A stretch of DNA of 64,000 nucleotides from CAVOKN01 sp963696505 (GTDB taxonomy: Bacteria > Pseudomonadota > Gammaproteobacteria > Burkholderiales > Rhodocyclaceae): the NCBI GenBank assembly GCA_963696505.1, contig CAVOKN010000006.1, forward strand, positions 300,672-364,671, given 5' to 3'. The translations under genes and the position numbers were made by a program. Below the pieces are notes generated by a model that saw only the letters and a program-made list of their open reading frames with translations, did no database searches and was not told the DNA's origin. Of this stretch, positions 28,584 through 37,373 are shown piece after piece (the stretch's first letter is position 1; every line of letters begins with the position of its first letter).

Positions 28584-29015
28584 TCAGCACCACACCAACT
28601 CCGCCGGCGTGCGGTAGCGCCCGAAGACGATTGCCCTCTGGCCGAACTGCCGCCCAAGCGCAATCGCAGCATCGATACCCACACCTAGAATCAGAACGCT
28701 GGGTTCCCGTTCCCAACCGGGCTCATCCGGCTCCCCGCTGCCCGGATACCAGGGCCATCCTTTCTGAGTCACATCCCGGACGAGAAGGCGGTGCCTTTCC
28801 TCGTTCCGATCACGTGCGAGAGGAATGGACCGTGGATTCGCCGCGGAAACGAATGCCCACGAATCGAAGGTCCCCGCGAGAAGCACGTCATCCAGTTCAT
28901 TGCACACTTGGCCCACACGGATTACCACACGGCCGGAGGGCAACTCCGCGCAATAAGATGTGGCCTCATAAGCCCGTAGAAGCCGTATGCGCTCCTTCTC
29001 GGAATCAGGATCCAT
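28584..29015 (-). CDS. DUF3293 domain-containing protein
   Basis: A 143-aa protein. The opening helix followed by YEATSYCAEL, then the SWAFVSAANPRS, RHRLLVRDVTQKGWPWYPGSGEPD and SVLILGVGIDAAIALGRQFGQRAIVFG blocks, match the DUF3293 family of Proteobacteria. No reaction is known. ATG 29015 starts just before MDPDSEKERIRLLRAYEAT; the upstream extension to 29087 is less typical. It stands between the rRNA promoter and the accessory region, and reads towards the rRNA operon. Confidence 0.85.
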   Translation of the reverse strand: MDPDSEKERIRLLRAYEATSYCAELPSGRVVIRVGQVCNELDDVLLAGTFDSWAFVSAANPRSIPLARDRNEERHRLLVRDVTQKGWPWYPGSGEPDEPGWEREPSVLILGVGIDAAIALGRQFGQRAIVFGRYRTPAELVWC

Positions 29016-29277
29016 CAACCGCTCGCCTTCACAATGACCAACGATCCATCGCAAACGCCCGCAATGGGGCGCCCCGGGACAATACAAGTACGTTCAAATT
29101 CGTGTGCAGCGGTGCATGAAGCTTTTCAGGCTGTCGACATCCGCGCCACTGTTCGCTCTCCGGATATGCCACTGCGAACTTGCCACGCCGACCCACCTAT
29201 CGGCTCACCGCCGACTGTTCTCCCATCGCAGCCGTCTATGACGTACGCGACTAAAGGCGCGGGTCAGAACGCCAGGG

Positions 29278-29556
29278 TCAATGGACGCAGCGTGAGCCCG
29301 ACAAACGAACGAAAGCCCCGGTAGAAGGCAGCCATCTCGCAGTCGGCTGCCTTGGGCCAGAACGGTAAGCCCTACATCCGTCCTCAGGTCGGGACTTGGG
29401 CGCGGCCAACGGCGGCTGACGTTCGGTTCGACCACGGCCTTCGATTTCGTGTATCAGCGCATCGATGACGAGCTGCCGCAAGCTGAACCCGCACTCGACG
29501 GCAGCGATCTTCCCCTTGCGCAGGACGTCGTCGGGGAGATCCAGCGTGGTTCGCAC
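29278..29556 (-). CDS. Ribbon-helix-helix antitoxin-like protein (VapB type)
   Basis: A 92-aa ORF from GTG 29556. The first 45 residues (VRTTLDLPDDVLRKGKIAAVECGFSLRQLVIDALIHEIEG) are a clear MetJ/Arc fold of the VapB-type antitoxin: a beta strand for operator binding, then two helices. The last 45 residues are Arg/Pro/Gly-rich and do not look like a normal VapB tail, which suggests the gene was cut and joined to unrelated sequence. No PIN-domain toxin gene is found downstream. It is probably a solitary or degraded antitoxin. Confidence 0.6.
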   Translation of the reverse strand: MRTTLDLPDDVLRKGKIAAVECGFSLRQLVIDALIHEIEGRGRTERQPPLAAPKSRPEDGCRAYRSGPRQPTARWLPSTGAFVRLSGSRCVH

Positions 29557-29599
29557 AAATATGGATTCCTGTATTTGTGTAGAAGTGTGTCCCTCCGCC

Positions 29600-29820
29600 G
29601 AAGCAATCGTCAAGCGACTGTGGCCATTGAGGCCTGTCTGGTCAGCATCGATGCCATGGGCGCCGATTTCCTCTTGGCGGTCAAGGGCAATCAGCCCACC
29701 CCGCACGACGTCCTGGAAGGGGCCTTCGTTGGCCACTGGAACGAAGCCCACAGCGTTGCAATTCGTTTCTCGGCCACCCCGCACCCTTGCTTCGCCACAT
29801 CGCCGCTTTCCGGCAACTGA
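29600..29820 (+). pseudogene. Transposase remnant (ISAs1/H-repeat type)
   Basis: A plus-strand frame encodes VSIDAMG directly followed by ADFLLAVKGNQPTPHDVLEGAF (about 29639-29735). This is the D-containing core of ISAs1-family DDE transposases with roughly 15 residues missing between the two blocks. Neither the N-terminal nor the C-terminal parts are present, and no terminal inverted repeats were identified. The rest of 29557-30005 holds nothing else that I can support. It marks the left edge of the injection-system region. Confidence 0.65.
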
Positions 29821-30005
29821 CTTCTTCGCGTGATTCCTGGGGCGCCCGCGCCCCATCCGGCCAGCAAGATGCCTGGGGCATCTAAGGCCCGCTGATCCGC
29901 GCCGCTTCCTGCCGGGAAGCAAGAGTGCCCCCATTGATCGGACCGCTGTGAATGGGGCACCCACGCCCCAAGACCAACGGCCGATGCGAAACCCATCCCC
30001 ATGAT

Positions 30006-30308
30006 ATGCCGAATGAAATGCCGGCGGGTATGTGGCTTGCTCGGGAAGGGGCATTGCAATCGGGGACGACCGTGGACGAATGCTTCGATCGCGTGAGCAT
30101 CGCCAAAGCCGGCATCCTGCGCTACCTGGCGCAGCACCCGAAAGCGAGCGACTCGGTGCTGGGCATCCATCGCTGGTGGCTGTCAGAGCCCGGGTTGGCG
30201 GAACTCGATGTGCTCGCCGCCGTGGAGCAACTGGTGCGCGAGGGGCAGTTGGAAGTCCGCAGCCTGCCCGACGGATCGAGAGTTTATGCGGCACATCAGA
30301 GGCCCTAG
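30006..30308 (+). CDS. Small winged-helix-like protein at the head of the eCIS locus
   Basis: A 100-aa protein. The segment SIAKAGILRYLAQHPKASDSVLGIHRWWL, then AELDVLAAVEQLVREGQLEVRSLPDGSRVYAA, has the helix-helix-turn-strand pattern of a winged helix domain. It could be a regulator or a structural protein of the injection system. The start is uncertain (ATG 30006 chosen). It lies 13 bp upstream of the next gene on the same strand. Confidence 0.6.
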   Translation: MPNEMPAGMWLAREGALQSGTTVDECFDRVSIAKAGILRYLAQHPKASDSVLGIHRWWLSEPGLAELDVLAAVEQLVREGQLEVRSLPDGSRVYAAHQRP

Positions 30309-30321
30309 AGGAGACTGAGCA

Positions 30322-30723
30322 ATGCCTGACCTGAAAACGAGCATCAAGCTGTCGCTGGTGGGCGGTCCGGAATGGAACATCGAACATCGGCAGACCATCG
30401 ACGCCTATGACATCGTCGAAGTGATCCTCGATCCGGGGACGACGGACCGCGTGGTCGAACTTCAGCCGGCGCCCGCGCCGCGGATCAACCTGTTCGCGAT
30501 CCAGTCCAGCCTCTACGGCGCGGAGATCACGTTCAAGTCCACCGATGGTGGTAGCGATTCCAGCGCCATCGCGCTGCTCGGGCCCCAGATCTACGGCAAC
30601 GGCGGCGCGGCCCTGTTCAGCGTGGTTCCCCGGTCGATCAAGCTCAGCAACAGCCACGCGGCGGCGGACCTCACCAAGCGTGCCCGCGTTCAGATTCTGA
30701 TCGGCCGCGACGCCACGCCCTGA
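30322..30723 (+). CDS. Hypothetical beta-rich protein of the eCIS locus
   Basis: A 133-aa soluble protein, rich in beta-strand-forming residues, with no signal peptide. The ATG has a GGAGA ribosome site. I do not recognise the family. It precedes the sheath gene by 35 bp and is plainly in the same transcription unit, so a structural or accessory role in the particle is likely. The pattern SIKLSLVGG...RVQILIGRD suggests a jelly-roll or similar sandwich. Confidence 0.65.
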   Translation: MPDLKTSIKLSLVGGPEWNIEHRQTIDAYDIVEVILDPGTTDRVVELQPAPAPRINLFAIQSSLYGAEITFKSTDGGSDSSAIALLGPQIYGNGGAALFSVVPRSIKLSNSHAAADLTKRARVQILIGRDATP

Positions 30724-30758
30724 ATCCATCACCCATCTGATCGAGCGAGGGACACACC

Positions 30759-32306
30759 ATGCCCAGTTACCTGCACCCCGGTGTCTATATCGAAGAACTC
30801 CCCAGCGGTTCCCGCCCGATCGAGGGTGTGGGCACCTCCACCGCCTGCTTCATCGGCTACGCAACCCGCGGCCCGGTCGGCGAGCCGGTGCTGATCGCGA
30901 GCTTCGACGACTACCAGCGCAGCTTCGGCGGGCTGCGCGAGGACAACGTCACGAGCCGCGGTGACGACATGGGGCATTCGGTAAGCAACTTCTTCCTCAA
31001 CGGCGGGGCCAAGACCTACATCGTGCGGGCGGTGGCTGCGGGCACGGCGACGGCGTCCTCGGGTGCCGTGCGCGACGCCGCCAACACCACCGACCTGCTG
31101 GATATCGACGCCGCCAATCCGGGCACCTGGGCCGACGGGATGGTGGTGCGCTTCACGCCGCGCACCATTGGCAGCGTCACGACCTTCACCGTCTCCGTCG
31201 GCACGCTGGACGGCAGCGAATTCGTGGCGCAGGAAAGCTTCTCCGACCTGGTACCGGAGCCCGGCACGCCGACCAACATGGCGAGTGTCGTCAATTCCGC
31301 CTCGACCCTGATCCGCCTCACGCTTCCGGCGGGTGGCGCGGCCGCCCTGCGCAGCCGGCTGGAAGCGGCGCCGCCGGTGAGCGTCACGCTGGGCAGCGGC
31401 GGCAACGGATCCGCGCCCGCGCTCAACGACTATCAGGCGATCCTCACGCCCCTGCTCAAGGTGCGTGACATCAGCATCCTGCTGCTGCCGGGCATCTTCT
31501 GGAGTTCGGCCGCCAACAGGGCCATCCTCAATGCAGCGATCGCCCATTGCGAGTCGATCCGCAACCGCATCCTGATCGTCGACCCGGAACCGGGCAACGA
31601 ACTGACCAGCGAGTCGGAGGTGAACGGGCTCGACCTGCCCACCTCGACCTACGCCGTCAGCTACTACCCCTGGGTGCGCATCGCCAACCCGTTCTACAAC
31701 GCGGATTCCAACCCTGCCGCGCCGCGCACCCTGCTCGCCTCGCCGGCGGCCATGGCGGCCGGCCTGTGGGCCAAGACCGACACGCGGCGGGGGGTGTGGA
31801 AGGCCCCGGCGGGCATCGAGTTCCCGCTGCTCGGCGCGGCCTCGCTGGAGTACGTGGTGGAGGATCCGGAGCAGGACTTCCTCAACCCCGCCGGCGTGAA
31901 TGCGATCCGCCGCATGCCCGGCTTCGGGCCGGTGGTGTGGGGCACCCGCACCCGATCGACCCGCGCCAACCCGGAATGGCGCTACGTGCCGGTGCGGCGC
32001 ACCGCGATCTTCATCGAGGAGAGTATCTACGGCGGCATCCAGTGGGCGGTGTTCGAGCCCAACGACCACCGCCTGTGGTCTTCGCTGCGCACCAACATCG
32101 AATCCTTCATGAACGGCCTGTTCCGCGTCGGCGCTTTCCAGGGTGAGAAGGCAGGCGATGCCTACTTTGTCCGCTGCGGCCTCGGCCAGACCATGACCCA
32201 GGACGACATCGACCGCGGCCAGGTGATCGTGCTGGTCGGCTTCGCACCCTTGAAGCCGGCCGAGTTCGTGATCGTGCGCATCCAGCAGAAGGTCGCCCAG
32301 CAGTAA
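30759..32306 (+). CDS. Contractile tail sheath protein
   Basis: A 515-aa sheath protein. The N-terminus (YLHPGVYIEELPSGSRPIEGVGTSTACFIG) is typical of phage-like sheath proteins of eCIS and tailocins; the C-terminal half has the conserved core (GFGPVVWGTRTRSTRANPEWRYVPVRRTAIFIEESI, then FEPNDHRLWSSLRTNIESFMNGLF) that forms the interlocking lattice. It is the only sheath gene here, while Afp and PVC carry three. Contraction drives the inner tube into the target. Confidence 0.95.
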   Translation: MPSYLHPGVYIEELPSGSRPIEGVGTSTACFIGYATRGPVGEPVLIASFDDYQRSFGGLREDNVTSRGDDMGHSVSNFFLNGGAKTYIVRAVAAGTATASSGAVRDAANTTDLLDIDAANPGTWADGMVVRFTPRTIGSVTTFTVSVGTLDGSEFVAQESFSDLVPEPGTPTNMASVVNSASTLIRLTLPAGGAAALRSRLEAAPPVSVTLGSGGNGSAPALNDYQAILTPLLKVRDISILLLPGIFWSSAANRAILNAAIAHCESIRNRILIVDPEPGNELTSESEVNGLDLPTSTYAVSYYPWVRIANPFYNADSNPAAPRTLLASPAAMAAGLWAKTDTRRGVWKAPAGIEFPLLGAASLEYVVEDPEQDFLNPAGVNAIRRMPGFGPVVWGTRTRSTRANPEWRYVPVRRTAIFIEESIYGGIQWAVFEPNDHRLWSSLRTNIESFMNGLFRVGAFQGEKAGDAYFVRCGLGQTMTQDDIDRGQVIVLVGFAPLKPAEFVIVRIQQKVAQQ

Positions 32307-32333
32307 GCGGGCATCGAGACAGGAGACAGAACC

Positions 32334-32843
32334 ATGGCAGCCCCGATGTTCCCCGTGAATACGCACCGCCACGATCCCTACCGTAGCTTCAAGTTCCAGA
32401 TCCTGGTGGATGGCAAGCCGGTCGCCGGCCTGAAGAAGATGAGCGCTCTGAAGCGCAAGACGGAGCCGATCAAGTGGCGCGCCGCAGGCGACCCGAGCAC
32501 CGAACGCATCCTGCCCGGCGGCACCAGCTACGAGCCGATAACCCTCGAACAGGGCCTGTCGCACGACCCGGTGTTCGAGAACTGGGCCAACCTGGTGAAT
32601 AACGTCAGCGGCGACGCGGCGATGTCTCTGAAGAACTTCCGCAAAGACATCGTCATCAACGTGCTCAACCTCCAGGGTCAGGTGGCGATCTCCTACAAGG
32701 TGTTCCGCGCCTGGGTGTCGGAGTACCAGGCCCTGTCGGATCTCGACGCCGGCACCATGAATGCGGTCGGCATCCAGACCATCGTGCTCCAGCACGAGGG
32801 CTGGCAGCGCGATACCGCGGTGGCGGAGCCGGCTGAGACCTGA
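32334..32843 (+). CDS. Inner tail tube protein (gp19 family)
   Basis: A 169-aa tube subunit. Start TNRH-like (NTHRHDPYRSFKFQILVDGKPVAGL), then KMSALKRKTEPIKWRAAGDPS and LPGGTSYEPITLEQGLSHDPVFENW, are hallmarks of the T4 gp19/eCIS tube family. Hexamers stack to make the tube through which cargo is loaded. It directly follows the sheath gene, as in other eCIS loci, and is the only tube gene seen. Confidence 0.95.
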   Translation: MAAPMFPVNTHRHDPYRSFKFQILVDGKPVAGLKKMSALKRKTEPIKWRAAGDPSTERILPGGTSYEPITLEQGLSHDPVFENWANLVNNVSGDAAMSLKNFRKDIVINVLNLQGQVAISYKVFRAWVSEYQALSDLDAGTMNAVGIQTIVLQHEGWQRDTAVAEPAET

Positions 32844-32854
32844 GGCCGGCAGCG

Positions 32855-33673
32855 ATGGCATCGAGGCGGCAGCTTCCCGGCGGCATCCCGGGGCCGGACG
32901 GCCTGCGCCGCGGCTTCGCCTTCCGGCGGGCCGACGGCGCGCTGGAGATCGCCCTGGCGGACGCGGTGGACGAGGCTGGGAACACCCCCGATGCCGTCTC
33001 GCGCGCCCTGCTGGCGGGCCTTGCCGAACTGTGCGGCGAGGTGCCGACGCGCGCCGCGGTGGATGCCCTGTGCGTGGCCGACCGGCAATTCCTGATGCGC
33101 TCCCTCGGCGCCCATCTCGGCAGCGGCGCGGGCTGGTTCGACGCCACCTGCTCCCGCTGCGGCACCGTCTTCGATTTTCGCCTCGACCCGGGCGATCTGC
33201 CGCTGAAGCCTGCCGGAGCGGAGTTTCCCCTCGCCCGTCTCAGGCTGGGCCGCAAGCCGCTGACGCTGCGCGTGCCGACCGGCGCGGACCAGATCCGCGT
33301 GTTGCAACGTCCCGCCGGCGAGCGGCGCGAAGCCCTGCTGCGCGCCCTCGAGGTGATCGAAGGGGCGCGCCCAAGCGCCCTACCGCAGAGCCTGAGCGCC
33401 GCGGACTTCGAGCGCTGCGAGGCGGCGCTCGAAAGTCAGGCGCCGGAGATCGCCGCTTCGGTGTCCGCGCCCTGCCCCGGATGCGCCTATGCCAATGAAG
33501 TGCGCATCGACCCCTACGGCAGCCTCGCCCGCAGCCCCGCCGGCCTGCTGGCCGACGTGCACCGCCTGGCCTGGCACTACCACTGGAGCGAGGCCGAGAT
33601 CCTCGCCCTGCCCCGCGGCCGGCGCGCCCACTACCTGGCGCTGATCGATGCCGCGCGCGGCATGTCGCAATAG
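32855..33673 (+). CDS. eCIS baseplate-related protein with two CxxC motifs
   Basis: A 272-aa protein with CSRCGT (about residue 97) and CPGCAY (about residue 207), probably one zinc site made of two CxxC pairs. The rest is helical. Similar double-CxxC proteins sit after the tube gene in many eCIS loci and resemble T4 baseplate hub assembly proteins, but I cannot assign a precise homologue. The start overlaps nothing; the gap to the tube gene is 11 bp. Confidence 0.7.
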   Translation: MASRRQLPGGIPGPDGLRRGFAFRRADGALEIALADAVDEAGNTPDAVSRALLAGLAELCGEVPTRAAVDALCVADRQFLMRSLGAHLGSGAGWFDATCSRCGTVFDFRLDPGDLPLKPAGAEFPLARLRLGRKPLTLRVPTGADQIRVLQRPAGERREALLRALEVIEGARPSALPQSLSAADFERCEAALESQAPEIAASVSAPCPGCAYANEVRIDPYGSLARSPAGLLADVHRLAWHYHWSEAEILALPRGRRAHYLALIDAARGMSQ

Positions 33674-33687
33674 CTCGACCGGCCACC

Positions 33688-34623
33688 ATGGGCATCCTCG
33701 ACGACACCCTGCTCGACGCCGCCCGGCCGCTGCCGCAGCTCACCCTGCGCCGCGCCATCGACGACGCAGCACCCGAATTCGACCCCGAGCCCGCCGAGGA
33801 ATCGACCGCGGCGCTCACGGTCTTCAGGCTCCAGAAGGATGGCGGAGTTGATCCGCCAGTGGCACCACCCGCCCCTCGGGCTGTGGATGCAGGCAAGGCT
33901 TCGGCGCGCCCACTCCACGCCCCGGTTGGGTTTTTTGACGACGCTACGCTCCAGTTTGTTACCTCGATTGAAGGCCTGGAAACAGGTAAAGGACAGGCAA
34001 GCACGCGGAACTCCAACGCTACGGATAGGCAAGAGCGACTGGTTTCTTCGGAACCTTCTCACCGGTTGGATTACGGTGTGTTGACCGGGTCTTCAGTATT
34101 CTCGAACCGAGTTCCTTCCCCGTTTGACGACCCTGGCAATCTTGTTCATCGGATTGAAAGCTCTGACGGAATGAGACGGGCAACGGGGCGCGGTGCCCCT
34201 TCTGGAGACACTGCCCCGGCCAGGATCGCCGCCAATCCGGCCGTCACGGCGCAGGAATTGCCGACCGCGGCACGCCGCGGTCCTCAACCGAACGCGGACG
34301 ATTCAATCGCGGGAGCGGCCGCCGCGTCCCCAGACGGCGCGATGCCGCCCTTGGCCGGCGCAGCTGCTGAACCCATGGGAGAAGAGGTGACTGTCCCTGC
34401 GGCCCGGCGCCCCACCGCCGAGGCGCGCCCCGCGGCGCAGATCCCGCAGCCAGCGCTGCGCTCCGACACCAATCCCGTACGCATGTCGCAGTCGGCCGCG
34501 GCACCGCGCCTGTCGATCGGTCGCATCGAAGTCACCGTGCTGTCCGCGCCCCAGGCCGCTGCGAAACCCGCCGCTGCGCCAACCGACGCATTTCTCAGCA
34601 AGCACTATCTGAGGCGGCTGTGA
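33688..34623 (+). CDS. Hypothetical Pro/Ala-rich eCIS protein
   Basis: A 311-aa protein of low complexity, likely disordered except near the C-terminus (LSIGRIEVTVLSAPQ, then FLSKHYLRRL). I do not recognise the family. Bases about 33925-34190 are clearly less GC-rich than the flanks and encode Ser/Asn-rich residues with poor codon bias, which suggests an inserted segment that kept the frame. The C-terminal IEVTVLSAP and FLSKHYLRRL pieces recur in short proteins at this position in eCIS loci, so the tail is probably the working part. After it, 34624-34748 has no gene. Confidence 0.65.
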   Translation: MGILDDTLLDAARPLPQLTLRRAIDDAAPEFDPEPAEESTAALTVFRLQKDGGVDPPVAPPAPRAVDAGKASARPLHAPVGFFDDATLQFVTSIEGLETGKGQASTRNSNATDRQERLVSSEPSHRLDYGVLTGSSVFSNRVPSPFDDPGNLVHRIESSDGMRRATGRGAPSGDTAPARIAANPAVTAQELPTAARRGPQPNADDSIAGAAAASPDGAMPPLAGAAAEPMGEEVTVPAARRPTAEARPAAQIPQPALRSDTNPVRMSQSAAAPRLSIGRIEVTVLSAPQAAAKPAAAPTDAFLSKHYLRRL

Positions 34624-34748
34624 TTCATACCTCTCGCATGCGCCACCGCAGTCCGCCCCCTCCCGCCCCCGCACGCGCCGGACCGAGAGGTGACCGCGGC
34701 CTACGCCTTTCCCCCGCCTGTGGCGGAGGGCCACGCCGTCGCTGAGCC

Positions 34749-35768
34749 ATGGCAGTCGGCCTCTCCTCCGTATCGCAGGTCTGCCGCAGCCTGGCGCAGC
34801 AGGTATCGGCAGGGATCAACGCCGCGGACCGCTCGCGCATCGACGTGCTGCTGGGCACGCCCTCCGCCGCGGCGCCGACGGACACCGACAACAACCACCG
34901 GCTCAACCTCTTCTTCTTCCGCTTCGAGCCTTCGGGCTTCGCCAGCGGCCTGCTGCCGGGCGACACCTGGCTGCTGCGCATGCACTGCCTGGCCACCCCC
35001 TTCTGCGTCGACGAGAGCCCGACGCTGGCGGGCGAAAACGACCTGCGGGCGATCGGCGAGGTGCTGCGCCACTTCCACGAAAACCCGGTGTTCGACCTGG
35101 CCGTGGACGGCGAGACCTTTCGCATCCAGGTGATCTTTCTGACCCTGGGGCTGGACCAGTTGAACCAGCTCTGGTCGACCCAGGGCGACACCGTGTATCG
35201 GCCTTCGGCGCTGTTCGAGGTGAGCCTCGCCCCGGTCATCCCGCGCATTGCCGCCGTGCCGGCGCCGCTGACTGGCGCCATCGGCTTCGGCGTGCGCGCC
35301 ACCCTGAGCGCCAGCCCAGCCGGCATAGGCGCTACCCCGCCCGAGGTTCCGCCGCTGGCGCCGGACACGCGGCGCGAGGACTGGGCGCCGGCGCTGTGCC
35401 TCGTCGATGGCACGATCTGCCGGCAGTCGATCGCGCTCCAGGTGGGTAGCCCCCAGCTCGCGGCCTTCGCGCCCCAGGCCTGGGTCGCGGGCGAGCCGGG
35501 CGCAATGGTGAGCCTGCGCTGGGAGACCTGGGAGCCGGCCACCGGCTGGCAGCCGCAGGCCGCTTCAGCACCGTTCGCCATCGTCGATGCCCGCATCGAC
35601 CGCGAGGCCACCGCAGGAGTCAGTCTCCAGGGGACGGCGCTGCCCTTCGACGACCGCGCCGGCCAGATGGTGCTCTATGCCGAGCGCAACGTCCTGCGCT
35701 TCGACGGCGTCGCGCTAACCCTGCGCAGCAATCCGGTGCTGGTCACGCTGTATACCCCGTCCCCATGA
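34749..35768 (+). CDS. DUF4255 protein, tail terminator/cap (Pvc16-like)
   Basis: A 339-aa protein. The N-terminal DUF4255 domain (SSVSQVCRSLAQQV...RLNLFFFRFEPSGF...LRMHCLATPF) matches the cap protein Pvc16/Afp16, which ends the tube and sheath and sets particle length. A C-terminal Ig-like extension (QAWVAGEPGAMVSLRWETWEP, residues about 235-335) is present, longer than in the minimal family. It overlaps the ATPase start by 4 nt. Confidence 0.88.
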   Translation: MAVGLSSVSQVCRSLAQQVSAGINAADRSRIDVLLGTPSAAAPTDTDNNHRLNLFFFRFEPSGFASGLLPGDTWLLRMHCLATPFCVDESPTLAGENDLRAIGEVLRHFHENPVFDLAVDGETFRIQVIFLTLGLDQLNQLWSTQGDTVYRPSALFEVSLAPVIPRIAAVPAPLTGAIGFGVRATLSASPAGIGATPPEVPPLAPDTRREDWAPALCLVDGTICRQSIALQVGSPQLAAFAPQAWVAGEPGAMVSLRWETWEPATGWQPQAASAPFAIVDARIDREATAGVSLQGTALPFDDRAGQMVLYAERNVLRFDGVALTLRSNPVLVTLYTPSP

Positions 35769-37108
35769 ACGCCCCGCACCCCGAGCTGCCGGCCCTGATT
35801 CAGCTCTCCCCCGAGTGGGAGCGGCTGCAACTGCTGGCCTATTGCGTCTCGGTGAGCCGCAGCGGCGCCGAGGTCGGCGCGACGGATCTGGACCGGCTGC
35901 GGGACTTGCAGACGGCGGTCGAAGCGCTGCGCGCGCCGGGCGGCGTCTGGGAACGACTGCTGGGCGAGCGCCTGTCCGCGGTCGAATGCGACGTGCTGGC
36001 CGCCGTCGCCGGGCCGGAGTTCGAGCCCCGCATCGGCTGGGCCTACCAGAACCTGCAGGGCGGGCAGAAGGAGCCCTGGCCAAGCCGCGCCCTGCTGCAC
36101 GAACTGTTCGCCCTCGAACCGCACCAGGGCGAAAGCCTTCGCGCTGCCCTTGCCCCCTCCGGCGTGCTGCGCCGCGCCCGCATGGTGAGCATCGCCCGCG
36201 ACGAGGCCTGGCAGCCGCTGCAGCCCGAAGCCGGATTGATCGCCCGCATCGCCGGGCGGCGCTGGCAGCCGCCGGCGCCGCCCGGTTCCGAGCCGGTGAC
36301 CGGACGAGCCGGCTGGGAAGACCTGGTACTCCCGGCCGACCGCGTGCTCATGCTGCGGGAATACATGCTGTGGATCGAGCACCGCGCCACCGTCGAAGGC
36401 GAATGGGGCGGCGACAGCGGCGGCGGGCCGGTGGCCCTGTTCGCCGGACCTTCGGGCACCGGCAAGACGCTGGCGGCGCGGGTCATCGCCGGCGCCCTGG
36501 ACTGGCCGCTGTTCCGCATCGACCTCGGCCGGCTCGTCTCCAAGTACGTGGGCGAGACCGAGGAAAACCTCAACCGCCTGTTCGACGCCGCCCACGACCA
36601 GCCGATGGTGCTTCAGTTCGACGAGGCCGACGCGCTGTTCGCCAAGCGCGGCGAAATCAAGGAGGCCCGGGACCGCTACGCCAACATGGAGGTGAGCCAC
36701 CTGCTCGCCCGCATCGAAACCCACCGCGGGCCGGTGATTCTCACCACCAACCTGCGCCGCAACCTCGACGCCGCCTTCACCCGGCGGCTGCAGATGGTGG
36801 TCGAATTCCCGCGTCCCGACGTCGACGCCCGAGCCACGTTGTGGAGCCGCCTGCTGCCGCCGCGGGCGCCACTCGCCGCCGGGGTGGACATTGCCGAGCT
36901 CGCCAGCGCGGTGGCGCTGACCGGCGGCCAGATCCGCAATTCGGCGCTGCACGCCGCCTACCTCGCCGCCGGGGCAGGCGGTCCCATCGGCCCGGCGGAA
37001 CTGGCCCTGGGCATCTGGCGCGAGATAAACAAGGACGGCCGCGAATGCGCCGTGGCCGAACTCGGCCCGCTGGCCGACCACCTGCCGCGGGAGTGCCTGC
37101 ATGGCTGA
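35765..37108 (+). CDS. AAA+ ATPase of the contractile injection system (Pvc15-like)
   Basis: A 447-aa protein with an N-terminal helical domain and a C-terminal AAA+ module. Walker A (FAGPSGTGKTLAA) is at about residues 226-238, Walker B (VLQFDEADALF) at about 282-292, sensor 1 in ILTTNLRRNLDAAFTRR with the arginine finger. Such ATPases are conserved in almost all eCIS loci; they are thought to help assembly or cargo loading, not contraction. It differs from ClpV of type VI secretion, which has two AAA modules. The start is coupled to the cap gene. Confidence 0.93.
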   Translation: MNAPHPELPALIQLSPEWERLQLLAYCVSVSRSGAEVGATDLDRLRDLQTAVEALRAPGGVWERLLGERLSAVECDVLAAVAGPEFEPRIGWAYQNLQGGQKEPWPSRALLHELFALEPHQGESLRAALAPSGVLRRARMVSIARDEAWQPLQPEAGLIARIAGRRWQPPAPPGSEPVTGRAGWEDLVLPADRVLMLREYMLWIEHRATVEGEWGGDSGGGPVALFAGPSGTGKTLAARVIAGALDWPLFRIDLGRLVSKYVGETEENLNRLFDAAHDQPMVLQFDEADALFAKRGEIKEARDRYANMEVSHLLARIETHRGPVILTTNLRRNLDAAFTRRLQMVVEFPRPDVDARATLWSRLLPPRAPLAAGVDIAELASAVALTGGQIRNSALHAAYLAAGAGGPIGPAELALGIWREINKDGRECAVAELGPLADHLPRECLHG

Positions 37109-37373
37109 TGAGCGCCTCGCCGCACCGCAGCCAGCGCCGGTGATGAGCATCGACACCCTGGCCTTGAGCCTGCCGGCGGGCTTCGAACGCCGCGCCGCGC
37201 GCATCGGTAGGCTGACCGCCGAGGCGCTGGCCGCCTCGCCCCCCGCCGCCCAGGACAAGCGCATCGCGGTGCTGCAACTGCCGCCGCTGCGCCTGCGCCC
37301 CCACTGGAACGACCGGCGCATTGCCGCTGAACTCGCGCTGGCAATCGGCCGGCGACTGGACGGAGGACCGTGA
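37101..37373 (+). CDS. Small hypothetical eCIS protein
   Basis: A 90-aa protein overlapping the ATPase gene by 8 nt and the next gene by 1 nt (TGATG). The middle (IDTLALSLPAGFERRAARIGRLTAEALAA) and the end (RIAVLQLPPLRLRPHWNDRRIAAELALAIGRRL) match no family I know. The LPPLRL and ND.IA..LA.AI pattern is common to small proteins encoded between the ATPase and the LysM gene in other loci, so a particle or loading role is likely. Confidence 0.65.
   Translation: MADERLAAPQPAPVMSIDTLALSLPAGFERRAARIGRLTAEALAASPPAAQDKRIAVLQLPPLRLRPHWNDRRIAAELALAIGRRLDGGP

Noticed and set aside
30729..32861. Long minus-strand ORF of 710 aa opposite the sheath and tube genes
   Set aside because: It is rich in Arg/Gly/His/Ala shadow sequence, has no domain pattern and lies opposite clear sheath and tube genes.
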